From contig NZ_JAHRXJ010000001.1 of assembly GCF_019104765.1 (NCBI RefSeq), positions 1-64,000 on the forward strand: a stretch of DNA of 64,000 nt, in the 5' to 3' direction. Below the pieces are notes generated by a model, which was not told the origin of the DNA, searched no databases, and saw only the letters and a program-made list of their open reading frames with translations. This DNA comes from Synechococcus sp. HK05 (lineage in GTDB: Bacteria > Cyanobacteriota > Cyanobacteriia > PCC-6307 > Cyanobiaceae). The translations under genes were made by a program, and so were the position numbers. Every line of letters begins with the position of its first letter. The first letter of the stretch is position 1. Below, piece by piece: positions 1-9,041 of the stretch.

Positions 1-69
1 AACTTCCCCCTCGACCTGGCAGCAGCCGAAGCCACCCCCGTGGCTCTGACTGCCCCCGCCATCGGCTGA
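1..69 (+). CDS. psbA: Photosystem II D1 protein, C-terminal end (partial)
   Basis: Only the last 22 codons lie in the window, ending in TGA at 67-69. The peptide NFPLDLA followed by AAEATPVALTAPAIG is the conserved D1 C-terminus. The family is processed by CtpA after the Ala of LDLA, which exposes the carboxylate that ligates the Mn cluster. D1 binds the PSII electron-transfer cofactors and is replaced rapidly in strong light. The start, promoter and isoform (D1:1 or D1:2) are outside the window. A clean terminator follows. Confidence 0.95.
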   Translation, partial: NFPLDLAAAEATPVALTAPAIG

Positions 70-110
70 GGTTGACTCTCAACATGGTTCAACCTCGGTT
101 GGATCGGAAG

Positions 111-136
111 GCCCCTGCGCAAGCGGGGGCTTTTTG
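111..136 (+). terminator. Rho-independent terminator of psbA
   Basis: A perfect stem GCCCCTGC / GCGGGGGC with a short loop is followed directly by TTTTT, about 40 bp after the psbA stop. This is the classic intrinsic terminator form. Confidence 0.9.
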
Positions 137-186
137 TTGTGCGCCACTGGGTGCGGCTGGCAGGTGCGAGTGCCACCGCTGCGCCA

Positions 187-636
187 TCACTGCCCGATGT
201 CTTCTGCCCAGAGTTCAGGTTTGGTTTGCAGCATCCTCTGCATCAGCTTTTCGCAGGCGGGGTCGTTCAGGCAGTGCACCTCGATACCGGCTTCGCGCAG
301 CCACCGTTCGGCGCCTTGAAAGCTCTTGCGCTCACCGATCACCACCCGGCGAAAGCCCAGTAGCACGGCGGTGCCGGCGCACATCGGGCAGGGCGAGAGT
401 GTGGTCACGAGAGTGAGGTCGCGCCAGTCGCGGCGGCGGCCTGCATTGCGAATGCATTGGGTTTCCCCATGGCTTGTGGGGTCGCCGTTCTGCACCCGTT
501 GGTTGTGCCCACGGGCCACGATCGTGCCGTCTTCCTGGGCGAGCACGGCGCCGATGGGAATGCCACCCTCCTGCCAGCTTTGCTCCGCCTCCTGGCGGGC
601 GGCATCCAGCAAGACCTGCATGGTGGCCTGATCCAT
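187..636 (-). CDS. Cytosine deaminase-like enzyme of the yeast Fcy1 type
   Basis: This 149-residue zinc deaminase of the CDA fold has the HGE motif (proton-shuttle Glu, first zinc ligand His, about residue 56) and the SPCPMC motif (two Cys zinc ligands, about residues 82-87). Resemblance to yeast cytosine deaminase runs the whole length: an N-terminal GGIPIGA, RGHN, TLSPCPMC, and a C-terminal segment near ELWAEDIG that closely matches the yeast end. By family it would deaminate cytosine to uracil (pyrimidine salvage). A related guanine or tRNA adenosine deaminase is less likely because of the C-terminal match. ATG start. It is convergent with psbA and lies 16 bp downstream of the Old Yellow Enzyme gene on the same strand, so the two may be cotranscribed. 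Confidence 0.82.
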   Translation of the reverse strand: MDQATMQVLLDAARQEAEQSWQEGGIPIGAVLAQEDGTIVARGHNQRVQNGDPTSHGETQCIRNAGRRRDWRDLTLVTTLSPCPMCAGTAVLLGFRRVVIGERKSFQGAERWLREAGIEVHCLNDPACEKLMQRMLQTKPELWAEDIGQ

Positions 637-652
637 CGTTCAACCCTGGGGT

Positions 653-1717
653 TTACCCATTCAGGCGTGGGTAGTCGATGTAGCCGGCGGGCCCGGCGCT
701 GTAAAACGTTGCGGGATCCGCCGTAGTCAGTGGAGCGTTCGACGCAAACCGTTCCGGCAGATCCGGGTTGGCGATGAACGGTCTGCCGAAAGCCACCGCA
801 TCCACCGCGCCGGAGTGAATGGCAGCGTTGGCCTCCTCGGCTCCATAGCCCATGTTGGCCACCAGCACGCCCTGGTATCGCTCTCTGGTGGGGGTGAGTA
901 CATCACCCAGCTGCTCACCCAATAAATCAGCCCGCATGAGGTGGAGGTAGGCGAGAGGAACCGCATTGAGCTGCTCCGCTAACCAGCTGATCAGCCCGAT
1001 CGGATCGGAATCGTGCATCGCGTTGTAGCCGTTGAGCGGTGAAAGGCGAAGACCCATCAGGGACGTTTCTTGCGCCACCGCCTCAAGCACGTCCATCAAC
1101 AGCCGGGCGCGGTTGTCGCGGGAGCCGCCGTAGGGGCCTTGGCGTTGGTTGCTGCCATCCCGCAGAAAGGAATCGAGCAGATAGCCGTTGGCGCCGTGGA
1201 TTTCAACGCCATCAAAGCCAGCGCGCATGGCATGGTGCGCGGCCAGGCGGAATCCCTCCACGATCGCCGGCAGTTCCTGATCGGCGAGTTCCCGCGGTGT
1301 GACGTAAGGCTTCTTGCCCTCAGGCGTATGCACTTCGTCGCCGGAGATGGCCAGGGGGCTTGCCCCTACGGGCTGCCGTCCTCCATTCAGCAAGGGATGG
1401 CAGGCACGCCCGCCATGCCAGATCTGCAGCACGATACGACCACCGGCTTGGTGCACAGCGTCTGTGGTGAGCCGCCAGCCCTCGATCTGGGCTTGGTTGT
1501 AGATGCCCGGCTCGTGCCAGAAGGCTGAGTTGCCCTCCATCACCATCGTGGCCTCCGCCACGATCAGGCCAGCACTGGCCCGCTGGCTGTAGTACTGAGC
1601 CATCAGCTCACCGGGCACGTGCTCGGCTTCAGCGCGGCAACGTGTGAGCGGTGCCATCCAGATGCGGTTGGGGAGCTCAAGCTCGCCCAGGCGCAGGGGT
1701 GTGAACAGATCTGCCAT
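653..1717 (-). CDS. Old Yellow Enzyme family NADH:flavin oxidoreductase
   Basis: An FMN-dependent (beta/alpha)8-barrel ene-reductase of 354 residues, the usual length. It shows the N-terminal LFTPLRLGELELPNRIWMAP signature, the HGANGYLLDSFL segment, and the C-terminal FMN phosphate-binding AFGRPFIANPDLPERF. The family reduces activated C=C bonds or nitro groups with NAD(P)H; the natural substrate is unknown. I chose the ATG at 1715-1717 (MADLFTPLRL) because the frame upstream has no family-like sequence, although an in-frame Met exists at 1765. It precedes the cytosine deaminase gene on the same strand. Cyanobacterial members are often linked to stress or xenobiotic responses; nothing here proves that role. 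Confidence 0.88.
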   Translation of the reverse strand: MADLFTPLRLGELELPNRIWMAPLTRCRAEAEHVPGELMAQYYSQRASAGLIVAEATMVMEGNSAFWHEPGIYNQAQIEGWRLTTDAVHQAGGRIVLQIWHGGRACHPLLNGGRQPVGASPLAISGDEVHTPEGKKPYVTPRELADQELPAIVEGFRLAAHHAMRAGFDGVEIHGANGYLLDSFLRDGSNQRQGPYGGSRDNRARLLMDVLEAVAQETSLMGLRLSPLNGYNAMHDSDPIGLISWLAEQLNAVPLAYLHLMRADLLGEQLGDVLTPTRERYQGVLVANMGYGAEEANAAIHSGAVDAVAFGRPFIANPDLPERFASNAPLTTADPATFYSAGPAGYIDYPRLNG

Positions 1718-1979
1718 GGCCTGATTCTGGCGGCGTGCACCGAAGGTGCTCGCAACTGGTTTCAATGCATCTCTTGAACGGCAAGATCACACTTCAGAGC
1801 AATCCGCACTAGCAGGAGAGGGTGAGTTATCTGGGCTCTCATTCATCTTGCTTTCTTGTTAGGTCACGCCACGCTTGTTCGATGCGGCTAGACGAAGCAA
1901 AGAGCTTTTGATTCCTTCCTAAAAGGCGATAATCCCCTCGCGCGCAGTGGCTTCTCGCTTCGATTTGACTCTTTGAAAA

Positions 1980-2051
<72 letters not shown>

Positions 2052-2100
2052 AGCCGCATCAAATTAGCATTCAGGCTGTTGCGCCCAGTGGGCTCGCGCC

Positions 2101-2370
2101 ATGGCATCACAGTCCCGTGAGCCCCTTGATCCGGCCCTGCGTGCTCGCTTGTTGCAGGAGGCCAAAACGCCTTGGCGTGGGCTGCGTCGGGGCCTCTGGC
2201 TGGCGTTCACCGCATCAGCCGCCGTTGGTTTGGCCACGATGGCGATGCGTGCATCCGTCGGCGATGCCGTGGCGCTCAGTGATCTAGGAATCCAGGTTGG
2301 GGCCCTGGTGCTCTTCGGTGGCTTGCTCTGGCGTGACCGCAACCCCAGCGTCGACGACAGCAGCGTCTGA
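2101..2370 (+). CDS. DUF3493-like small membrane protein
   Basis: An 89-residue protein. The N-terminal half has the motif REPLDPALRARLLQEAKTPW followed by RGLRRGLW, which I associate with the cyanobacterial/plastid DUF3493 family. Two hydrophobic segments follow (about residues 38-56 and 63-80), so it is probably a thylakoid or plasma-membrane protein. The ATG at 2101 is 49 bp from the tRNA-Thr gene on the opposite strand. Its last 87 bp overlap the 3' end of the convergent membrane-protein gene. The biochemical role is unknown to me, and the family assignment is from memory of the motif. Confidence 0.7.
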   Translation: MASQSREPLDPALRARLLQEAKTPWRGLRRGLWLAFTASAAVGLATMAMRASVGDAVALSDLGIQVGALVLFGGLLWRDRNPSVDDSSV

Positions 2371-3195
2371 GGCTGCAGCAGGGTCGTCCGGCGGCTCCGG
2401 AGCTGTTTCAACGGATTCTTCTGTTGGCTCCGAGTGCTCGGCTGGCTCTGGTTGTGAAGCTTCGATGGGCTCGGCTTCGGGATGGGCCTCGGGTTCGGAT
2501 TCGGGTTCCGCTGCCGGGACGGGCTCGCTTGGGTCGGCTGCGTCCTGATCAACAGCCACTGAGGGTTCCGGCTGCGGTGGTTCCGCAGGAGATTCGCTGG
2601 CGGCGTCCATGGCCAGAGGGGGCAACAACAGCAGCGGTAGCCCTGCATTGAGGCGTGTGTCTGCGGCGACGGCCTGGGTGAGGGGCAGGGTTTGCTCCAC
2701 GAGGCTTGCAGGCCTGGTGAGCATCCACACCGCCTGAATCAGTTGCTGCCACTGCCAGAGCATCAGGGCCAACAGCGGCACGCTCACCAGCAGCACCACC
2801 AGTCGCGGACTGGCGGACAGGGGTGACCAGGCCCAGGCCAGGCCTGCGCTGGCGTCCGCCCACCACAGCAGGGGCAACAACAGCACAGCCCCTGCGGCTG
2901 ATAGGAGTTTGAGCGGCAGAACTCCCTGAAGAGCGCTCAAGCGCAGTTGTTCGGGCCGCCGGCCTCGCAGAGGAACCTGCAGCAGCAGCAGCGACCACAG
3001 GTCGGGCGGAAATCGCCAGAACAAAACAGCCGGTGCCAGGGCTCCCAGGGCCCAGGCCAGTACGCGCTCAAAGCCGGGAAAGGGGCCGGGATCTGCGCCG
3101 GCAAGCACCAACAGCAGCAGCAGCGCCTCGAGCGGCAAGGCCGCGAGCCCCAGGAGCTGGAGCCACAGCAGGGGTTCGCGTCTTGCCGGATTCAC
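2284..3195 (-). CDS. Low-complexity-tail membrane protein
   Basis: A 303-residue protein in two parts. Residues 1 to about 190 are strongly hydrophobic with roughly four or five membrane segments (for example around residues 9-31, 47-60, 96-111 and 130-147). From about residue 198 the chain becomes an acidic Pro/Glu/Ala/Ser-rich tail with no predicted fold. Nothing catalytic is visible. It starts 19 bp after the infB stop, so it may be the last gene of the rimP-nusA-infB operon. Its end collides with the convergent DUF3493-like gene. I recall this architecture as conserved in cyanobacteria next to that neighbour, but its function is not known to me. Confidence 0.75.
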   Translation of the reverse strand: MNPARREPLLWLQLLGLAALPLEALLLLLVLAGADPGPFPGFERVLAWALGALAPAVLFWRFPPDLWSLLLLQVPLRGRRPEQLRLSALQGVLPLKLLSAAGAVLLLPLLWWADASAGLAWAWSPLSASPRLVVLLVSVPLLALMLWQWQQLIQAVWMLTRPASLVEQTLPLTQAVAADTRLNAGLPLLLLPPLAMDAASESPAEPPQPEPSVAVDQDAADPSEPVPAAEPESEPEAHPEAEPIEASQPEPAEHSEPTEESVETAPEPPDDPAAASDAAVVDAGVAVTPEQATEEHQGPNLDS

Positions 3196-3214
3196 GGGGT
3201 GCTGCAGCGCGGGA

Positions 3215-6200
3215 TCAGGTGCTCAGTGTGCGGCGTTGTGTGACCAGTTTGTAGGCCTCAACGCGATCGCCTTCCTGCCAGTTGGCGAAGCGATCGCAGC
3301 CGATGCCGCACTCGAAGCCGGTGGCCACTTCCTTCTGGTCGTCTTTGCCGCGGCGCAGAGAGTCGAGGTCGCCCTCGTACACCTTTTCCTTGCCGCGCCA
3401 GACGCGCACCTTGCAGTTGCGCTGCAGCTTGCCGTTGGTGACGTAGCAGCCGGCCACCGCGCTCTTGCCGATGGTGAACACCGCGCGCACTTCGGCTTCG
3501 CCGAGGCCCTCTTCCACCAGCTCGGGCTCCAGCAGACCTTCCATGGCCATCTGGATGTCCTCGAGCAGCTTGTAGATCACGTCGTAATCGCGCACATCCA
3601 CGCCGGTGGCATCGGCGGCGCGCTTGGCGCCTGGTGCCATCGAGGTGTTGAAGCCCACGATCACGGCGCCGGAAGCGGCAGCCAGATCCACGTCGGTCTC
3701 GGTGACTTCGCCCGGCGCCGAGAGCAGCACCCGCACCTGCACCTCTTCCTGGGGCAGCTGTTCGAGGGAGCCGAGGATGGCTTCCACGGAGCCCTGCACG
3801 TCGGCCTTGAGGATTAGGTTGAGCTCCTTGAGCTCGCCTTCGCTGGCCTGGCCCGACATCGACGCCAGCGACACACGGCGGGAGGCCATCTGCTGCGCCA
3901 GACGGGTGGCGCGGGCTTCGGTGGCACGATCACCCACCACGGCACGGGCGGATTTCTCGTCGGGATAGACCTCAAACTCGTCGCCCGCGGTGGGCACTTC
4001 GCTGAAGCCCAGGGCCTCCACCGCATAGGAGGGACCAGCTTCCTTCACGCGCTTGCCGTTGTCGTCGACCATGGCGCGCACCTTGCCCAGGATCGGACCT
4101 GCAGCCAGCACGTCGCCGGTGCGCAGGGTGCCGTTCTGGATCAGCAGGGTGGCCACAGGGCCCTTGGCCTTGTCGAGGTGCGCCTCGATCACGGTGCCCT
4201 TCGCCATGCGGTCGGGGTTGGCCTGCAGGTCTTCCACTTCGGTGACCAGCAGGATCATCTCGAGCAGCTTGTCGATGTTCTCGCCCTTGATGGCGCTCAC
4301 GGGCACCATCACGGTGTTGCCGCCCCAGTCCTCCGCCACGAGCTCGTGGGAGGACAGCTCTTGCTTCACCCGATCCGGAGAGGCGCCTTCCTTGTCGATC
4401 TTGTTGATCGCCACCACGATCGGCACCTTGGCGGCGCGGGCGTGGCTGATGGCCTCCAGGGTCTGGGGGCGCACGCCGTCATCGGCGGCCACCACCAGCA
4501 CGGCCACGTCGGTCACCTTGGTGCCACGAGCACGCATGGCGGTGAACGCCTCGTGGCCAGGGGTGTCGAGGAAGGTGATCTTGCGCTGTTCCCCGGCGTG
4601 GGGCACTTCCACCTGGTACGCACCGATGTGCTGGGTGATGCCCCCGGCCTCGCCGGCGGTCACGCGGGTTTTGCGGATCGAGTCGAGCAGGCTCGTTTTG
4701 CCGTGGTCCACGTGGCCCATCACGGTGACCACGGGCGGGCGGCGGATCAGGTGAGCCAGATCGCTCTCCTCGATCATCTCCACCGTCTTGGCGGCGGCGG
4801 CCTCCACGTCGTCCTCGAGCACGGGCACACCGAACTCCTCAGACACGTTCTCGATCGCGGAGAGATCGAGGGTCTGGGTGACGGTGGCGATGATGCCCTT
4901 GAAGAACAGGCTCTTGATGATCTCGGAACTGTCGACGCCCAGGCGATCGGCCAGCTCCTGCACCGTGAGGTTGCCCTCCGGCACGATCAGCATTTCGGGC
5001 CGCTGCAGCTTGGCCTCACGGGCGGCGCGCAACTCCATGGCGCGGCGGCGCTGGCGCTGACGGGTGGTTTCCTTCTTGCGCTTGCGGGCGACGGCTGTGG
5101 GCTTGCGTTGAGCAGTTGCGGCAGCCCTCGGCTTGGCGGGGCGTGCCAGAGAGGCCTGCAGCACCACGGCTTCCTGTTCGCCGGCGTAACCGCCGGTTTC
5201 GGCCGTCAGGGCGTCGTCGTTTTCGCCAATGATGTGCACCTTCTGGCGCTGCTTTTGCGGCGAGCGGCTGCGCAGGGCTTCGAGCTTCGCGCTGTCGTCC
5301 CAATCGGGGCGGCGAGGGCGGCCTCCGGCGGGCGGTTGCGGTGCCCGGAAGTTGGGCCGACGCGGTGCGCTCGGCGGCGTGGCCACGGGACGCGCGGCTT
5401 GATCACCATCGGCTCCGGCTGCTCCGGCCGGTGCACCGGGGCGCCGCGGTGGTGCTGCAGCCGGGCGAGCGCCCGGCTTCTGCAGTTGCATCAGCTCGCC
5501 CGGTGCCACGGGCTTGCGCATGCCAGGCATGCCAGGCCGTGTGGGCGGTGCAGGGCGATTGCTACCTCCGGCAGGGCCCCCCACATCGCGGCGGATCGGT
5601 TTGCCGACCAGCTCCACCTGGGGGCGCGCCGGGGGGGTGCCGGGCTTGGCGCCGCGTACAGGCGCCGGGGCACCTGGACGGGTCGGCATGCCGGGGCGCT
5701 GGCTCAGCGATGGACGACCGGAGGGAGGGGCTGGGCGGCTACCGCCCTGACCGCTCTGGGGACGGCCCACCAATTGGGGCTTGTTACCGCCGCCGGCGCC
5801 AGGCCGGGTGGGGGCAGGGGCGCCGGGGCGTGTGGGCGCTGCAGCCGGTCGCTGCGGCGGCGCCACCGGGCGCGATGGTGCGGCAGCGCTGGGGGGTGCG
5901 GGCTTGCGAACCGGTGGTGCACCTGCAGGCGCCTTCGACACGATCGCTGGAGCGGGCCGGCCGGGGGCTGGAGCGCCAGGACGTGCCGGAGCAGCGGTGG
6001 GCTTGGCAGCGGCCGGGCGTGCCGGTGGTGCAGCGGGAGCCGCCGGGCGTGCCGGAGGGGCCACCGGCTTAGCGGCTTGGGGTGCAGGAGCCGCGGGGCG
6101 CGGCGTGGGCGCGGCGGGCTTGGCGGCTGACGGGGCCGGCTTGGCAGGCGCTGGAGCGGGCTTAGCAGCAGCCGGAGCGGGCGCGGCAGGACGTGCTGGA

Positions 6201-6568
6201 GCGGCCACTGGCGGCTTGGCGGCGGCCGGAGCGGAAGGCGCCGCCGGTTTGGCCGGTGCGGCGGGAGTGCTTGCCGCTGGTTTGGTTGGGGCCTGAGGAG
6301 CAGCCGGTGCCGGTGCGGACGGTGCTTTCTTCACCGAAAGGATGGCTTTCTGGGGCGGCGCAGCTGGTGCCGGCGCTGCAGCGGCTTTGGTGCCGTTGCC
6401 GCCGGTTTTGATCAGCGTGCGGATGCGAGCTGCCTCGTCGTCGCTGATGGAGCTGCTGTGGCTCTTCGCGGCGATCGAGAGCTTCTCGGCGGCATCGAGC
6501 ACGTCCTTGTTCTCAAGGCCCAAGTCCTTGGACAGCTCGTAAATCCTGACTTTGCCGCTGCTGGTCAT
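3215..6568 (-). CDS. infB: Translation initiation factor IF-2
   Basis: This GTPase delivers initiator fMet-tRNA to the 30S subunit and promotes subunit joining. The 1117-residue chain starts with an IF2-N module (residues 1-55). A very long Ala/Pro/Arg-rich linker follows (about 60-420), then a basic segment and a second IF2-N-like module ([20 protein letters not shown]). The G domain has GHVDHGKTS (about residue 616), DTPGHEAF and NKID (about 719). Domains II to IV and the fMet-tRNA-binding C2 region complete the protein. The linker is much longer than in E. coli IF-2, though long linkers are usual in cyanobacteria. It lies downstream of ylxR in the rimP-nusA-ylxR-infB order found across bacteria. 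A small hairpin (6606-6627) lies between ylxR and infB. Confidence 0.98.
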   Translation of the reverse strand: MTSSGKVRIYELSKDLGLENKDVLDAAEKLSIAAKSHSSSISDDEAARIRTLIKTGGNGTKAAAAPAPAAPPQKAILSVKKAPSAPAPAAPQAPTKPAASTPAAPAKPAAPSAPAAAKPPVAAPARPAAPAPAAAKPAPAPAKPAPSAAKPAAPTPRPAAPAPQAAKPVAPPARPAAPAAPPARPAAAKPTAAPARPGAPAPGRPAPAIVSKAPAGAPPVRKPAPPSAAAPSRPVAPPQRPAAAPTRPGAPAPTRPGAGGGNKPQLVGRPQSGQGGSRPAPPSGRPSLSQRPGMPTRPGAPAPVRGAKPGTPPARPQVELVGKPIRRDVGGPAGGSNRPAPPTRPGMPGMRKPVAPGELMQLQKPGARPAAAPPRRPGAPAGAAGADGDQAARPVATPPSAPRRPNFRAPQPPAGGRPRRPDWDDSAKLEALRSRSPQKQRQKVHIIGENDDALTAETGGYAGEQEAVVLQASLARPAKPRAAATAQRKPTAVARKRKKETTRQRQRRRAMELRAAREAKLQRPEMLIVPEGNLTVQELADRLGVDSSEIIKSLFFKGIIATVTQTLDLSAIENVSEEFGVPVLEDDVEAAAAKTVEMIEESDLAHLIRRPPVVTVMGHVDHGKTSLLDSIRKTRVTAGEAGGITQHIGAYQVEVPHAGEQRKITFLDTPGHEAFTAMRARGTKVTDVAVLVVAADDGVRPQTLEAISHARAAKVPIVVAINKIDKEGASPDRVKQELSSHELVAEDWGGNTVMVPVSAIKGENIDKLLEMILLVTEVEDLQANPDRMAKGTVIEAHLDKAKGPVATLLIQNGTLRTGDVLAAGPILGKVRAMVDDNGKRVKEAGPSYAVEALGFSEVPTAGDEFEVYPDEKSARAVVGDRATEARATRLAQQMASRRVSLASMSGQASEGELKELNLILKADVQGSVEAILGSLEQLPQEEVQVRVLLSAPGEVTETDVDLAAASGAVIVGFNTSMAPGAKRAADATGVDVRDYDVIYKLLEDIQMAMEGLLEPELVEEGLGEAEVRAVFTIGKSAVAGCYVTNGKLQRNCKVRVWRGKEKVYEGDLDSLRRGKDDQKEVATGFECGIGCDRFANWQEGDRVEAYKLVTQRRTLST

Positions 6569-6632
6569 TCAGTGCTCCAAAGGGTCGGTGCCACGGGTGC
6601 CACCGGGCCTCCACACACGGTGAGGCCAACAT

Positions 6633-6911
6633 TCATCTTGCCTCAGAGCCTGCAGAAGAGGTGGCGTGCAGGCGCTGCTCCAGTGCCGCGTAGATGGAAT
6701 CTGCAACCTGACAACGCAGGCCTTTCTGCAGCTTCTTGCGGCGTCTGGCTTCCTCCAGACAGTCGCGCGTTGGGCAGAGGTAGGCCGATCGGCCCATGCC
6801 CTGATCCAGCGCGAGTCCTCCGTCCGCCAGGCGGATGACCCTCCAGAGCTGCCGACGATCCAGCAGCTCTCGGCAGGTCACACAGCGCCTGAGGACGCTG
6901 CGTTCACTCAC
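6633..6911 (-). CDS. ylxR: YlxR family RNA-binding protein
   Basis: A 92-residue DUF448/YlxR protein with the diagnostic RRCVTCRE near the N-terminus and GRSAYLCPTRDCLEEA in the middle, followed by a basic KKLQKGLRC helix. The family is a small basic fold implicated in RNA binding and reported in some bacteria as an RNase P-associated factor or nucleoid-type regulator; the role here is not established. The GTG start at 6909-6911 overlaps the nusA stop by 4 bp, implying translational coupling in the nusA-ylxR-infB operon. Confidence 0.92.
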   Translation of the reverse strand: MSERSVLRRCVTCRELLDRRQLWRVIRLADGGLALDQGMGRSAYLCPTRDCLEEARRRKKLQKGLRCQVADSIYAALEQRLHATSSAGSEAR

Positions 6912-8341
6912 CGGGCTCCTTCCTCATCGTCGCCGGCCACCTCATCGCTCGCGGGCTGTTGCTCGGGAACGTCTTCACTGGCCTGCTCAACGGCGGGCTC
7001 TTCGGTGGTGGCCTCGTCGTAGCTGGCTTCGGCGCCGTAGTCCTCTTCGTCCTCCGGCAGGGGATAGAGCTCCCGCAGGCGGGCGTCCTCCTCGGCACGC
7101 AGGGCCTGCTCGGCCTCCAGGCGTGCCTCAGCTTCTGCCTGGAGCGCTTCTTCTTCCTGGCGCTGGGCGATCAGCTCCGACACCTTCTCGTCTTCCGCGG
7201 CCTGGTCGTATTCGGTGCTGTTCTTGATGTCGATCTTCCAGCCGGTGAGGCGGGCGGCCAGGCGCACGTTCTGACCTTCGCGGCCGATGGCCAGGCTGAG
7301 CTGATCGGGCGGCACCAGCACGTGGGCGTGCTGGCCCTCGGGATCGACCAGGCGTACGGCTTCCACACGGGCCGGGCTCAGGGAGTTGGCGATGTATTGG
7401 CCAGGGTCCTGCGACCAGCGAATCACGTCGATCTTTTCGCCGCGCAGCTCGTTCACCACCTGCTGAATGCGGGAGCCTCGGGCGCCGATGCAGGCACCCA
7501 CCGGATCCACTTCGCGCTCCACCGAGTCCACGGCCACCTTGGTGCGCGGACCCACCGAGCGGCTGGGGGGATTGGCCTCGCGGGCCACAGCCACGATCCG
7601 CACCGATCCTTCCTGGATCTCGGGCACCTCGTTTTCGAACAGATACACCACCAATCCAGCGTTGGCGCGGCTCACGAACAGCTGCGGTCCGCGGCGGGGG
7701 ATCTCGCTCACCTCCTTGAGGAATACCTTGAAGGTGGCGTTCGCCCGGTAGTTGTCGTTGGGGAGCTGGTCGCGGCGGGGCAGCTCGGCCTCCACCTCGG
7801 GGCGGCCTAGGCCGCTGCTCACGGCCATGATCACGCTCTGGCGCTCGAAGCGGATCACCCGGGCGGTGAGCACGGGATCTTCGAGATCCGCGAACTCTTC
7901 CTGGATCATGCGGCGCTGTTGATCGCGCAGCTTCTGGGCCAGCACCTGCTTGGTGGTGGCGGCGGCCATCCGGCCGAAATCTTCTTTTTCCGGGGTGACA
8001 TCGAGCACCACGGTGTCGCCCACCTGGGCGTCCTCGGCCACCTGCATCACCTCGGCCAGGGCGATCTGGTGGTCTTCGCTCTCCACCTCTTCCACGATGA
8101 TCTTGGAGGCCAGCACGCGGTAGCCCTCCTCATCGAGGTCGAGCGCTACATCGAAGTTGGAGAAGTAGTCCTCCTCGAAGGGGTCTTCGCTGATGCCCAG
8201 ATACAGGGTGCGGCGGTAGCGCTCGTAGCCCTTGAGCAGCGCTTCACGCAGGGCCGACTCCACCACCTGGGCAGGCAGCTTCTTCTCTTCGCTGATGTCC
8301 TCGATCAGGTTCGACAGACCGGGGAGGAGAACCAGTGCCAT
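6908..8341 (-). CDS. nusA: Transcription termination/antitermination factor NusA
   Basis: NusA binds RNA polymerase and nascent RNA and modulates pausing, intrinsic termination and antitermination. The 477-residue protein has the N-terminal RNAP-binding domain (starting MALVLLPGLSNLIEDISEE), an S1 domain (about 135-200), and two KH domains containing GACIGARGSRIQQVVNEL and AIGREGQNVRLAARLTGW. The C-terminus is a Glu-rich acidic tail rather than the acidic repeats of E. coli NusA, which fits the shorter non-proteobacterial form. ATG start 53 bp after rimP. Because NusA autoregulates its operon in E. coli, the structured leader upstream of rimP is of interest. Confidence 0.97.
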   Translation of the reverse strand: MALVLLPGLSNLIEDISEEKKLPAQVVESALREALLKGYERYRRTLYLGISEDPFEEDYFSNFDVALDLDEEGYRVLASKIIVEEVESEDHQIALAEVMQVAEDAQVGDTVVLDVTPEKEDFGRMAAATTKQVLAQKLRDQQRRMIQEEFADLEDPVLTARVIRFERQSVIMAVSSGLGRPEVEAELPRRDQLPNDNYRANATFKVFLKEVSEIPRRGPQLFVSRANAGLVVYLFENEVPEIQEGSVRIVAVAREANPPSRSVGPRTKVAVDSVEREVDPVGACIGARGSRIQQVVNELRGEKIDVIRWSQDPGQYIANSLSPARVEAVRLVDPEGQHAHVLVPPDQLSLAIGREGQNVRLAARLTGWKIDIKNSTEYDQAAEDEKVSELIAQRQEEEALQAEAEARLEAEQALRAEEDARLRELYPLPEDEEDYGAEASYDEATTEEPAVEQASEDVPEQQPASDEVAGDDEEGAR

Positions 8342-8394
8342 AGGAGGTGGGAGAAACGGGTGGTCTTGGGGGACGGGGGAGAGCGGCGGCGGCT

Positions 8395-8868
8395 TCAGCC
8401 CTCAGTCGGGGTGGTGAGCCGAACGGTGATCACATCGACGCGGGGCAGGCGAACGGTGCGGCCGCGCACATTGATCTGCACGCTGTCGTCGGTTCGCTCC
8501 AGCAGGAGGCCTTCCCGTTCGGCCTCGGCGCCGGTTTTGGCATCGCGGTAGCGAACGCACACCGGAAATCCGCGGAAGCTGCGGAAGTCCCGGTCATCAT
8601 TCAGCGTTTCGGCGATGCCGGGGCTGCTGATCTCCAGAACATAGGCGTCCTCGATCAGGGCGGCCGCCTCGAGGGCTTCGCCCAGAACGCCGCTGAAGCT
8701 GGCGCAGTTGTCGAGGCTCACGTCACCCCCATCGGCCAAACGCAGCTGCACAAGCAGCGTCATCGGGATGCGATGGGTGAGGAGCTGCACGCCGCACACC
8801 TGAAATCCGGCGTCGGCGGCCACCTGGCTGGCCAGGCGCTCGAGATCGGGGATGAGGGGATGCGGCAA
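8395..8868 (-). CDS. rimP: Ribosome maturation factor RimP
   Basis: A 157-residue 30S assembly factor. The segment PLIPDLERLASQVAADAGF aligns with the RimP N-terminus, and VLEISSPGIAETLNDDRDF is the family's conserved V-SSPG--R-L core. The C-terminal beta domain follows. I chose the TTG at 8866-8868 because family similarity begins there; the frame stays open upstream to 8997, but that stretch looks nothing like RimP and consists of perfect hairpins. There is no strong Shine-Dalgarno sequence, and a 7-bp hairpin ends 18 nt before the start. It is the first gene of rimP-nusA-ylxR-infB. Confidence 0.9.
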   Translation of the reverse strand: MPHPLIPDLERLASQVAADAGFQVCGVQLLTHRIPMTLLVQLRLADGGDVSLDNCASFSGVLGEALEAAALIEDAYVLEISSPGIAETLNDDRDFRSFRGFPVCVRYRDAKTGAEAEREGLLLERTDDSVQINVRGRTVRLPRVDVITVRLTTPTEG

Positions 8869-8886
8869 GCCGGATCGCTGGTCGGG

Positions 8887-8997
8887 GGACGGGCAACCCG
8901 TCCGGCACCTGCAGTGATCTGCAACCTGGCTGTTGCTGGACCTCGAAACGATGGCCGTTTCGAATCCGCGCAAGCAGCAGGGGTGCCCGCCGGGCAC
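8887..8997 (-). promoter_or_regulatory. Structured leader with four perfect hairpins upstream of rimP
   Basis: Four perfect stem-loops lie within 111 nt, listed in RNA order on the minus strand. At 8997-8983 the stem is GUGCCC/GGGCAC with a 3-nt loop. At 8962-8944 it is CGAAACG/CGUUUCG with a 5-nt loop. At 8923-8910 it is UGCAG/CUGCA with a 4-nt loop. At 8903-8887 it is GGACGGG/CCCGUCC with a 3-nt loop, ending 18 nt before the TTG start. None is followed by a U run, so these are not simple terminators. A cis-regulatory leader is inference; the hairpins are seen directly. Confidence 0.55.
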
Positions 8998-9041
8998 ACA
9001 TGAACCCTAGAGGATCAGGGTGAGGCCTCCTCGACGGAGTT

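Noticed and set aside
4178-6130. 650-codon open frame antisense to infB
   Set aside because: It mirrors the low-complexity, GC-rich linker of IF-2 on the other strand; its protein is compositionally biased with no recognisable domain, while infB is unambiguous.
6606-6627. Hairpin GGCCTC/GAGGCC between ylxR and infB
   Set aside because: Six pairs with a 10-nt loop and no T run; it could be chance in GC-rich sequence.
8869-8997. N-terminal extension of RimP (start at 8997)
   Set aside because: The stretch lacks RimP similarity and consists of perfect hairpins; the TTG at 8868 matches the family N-terminus.
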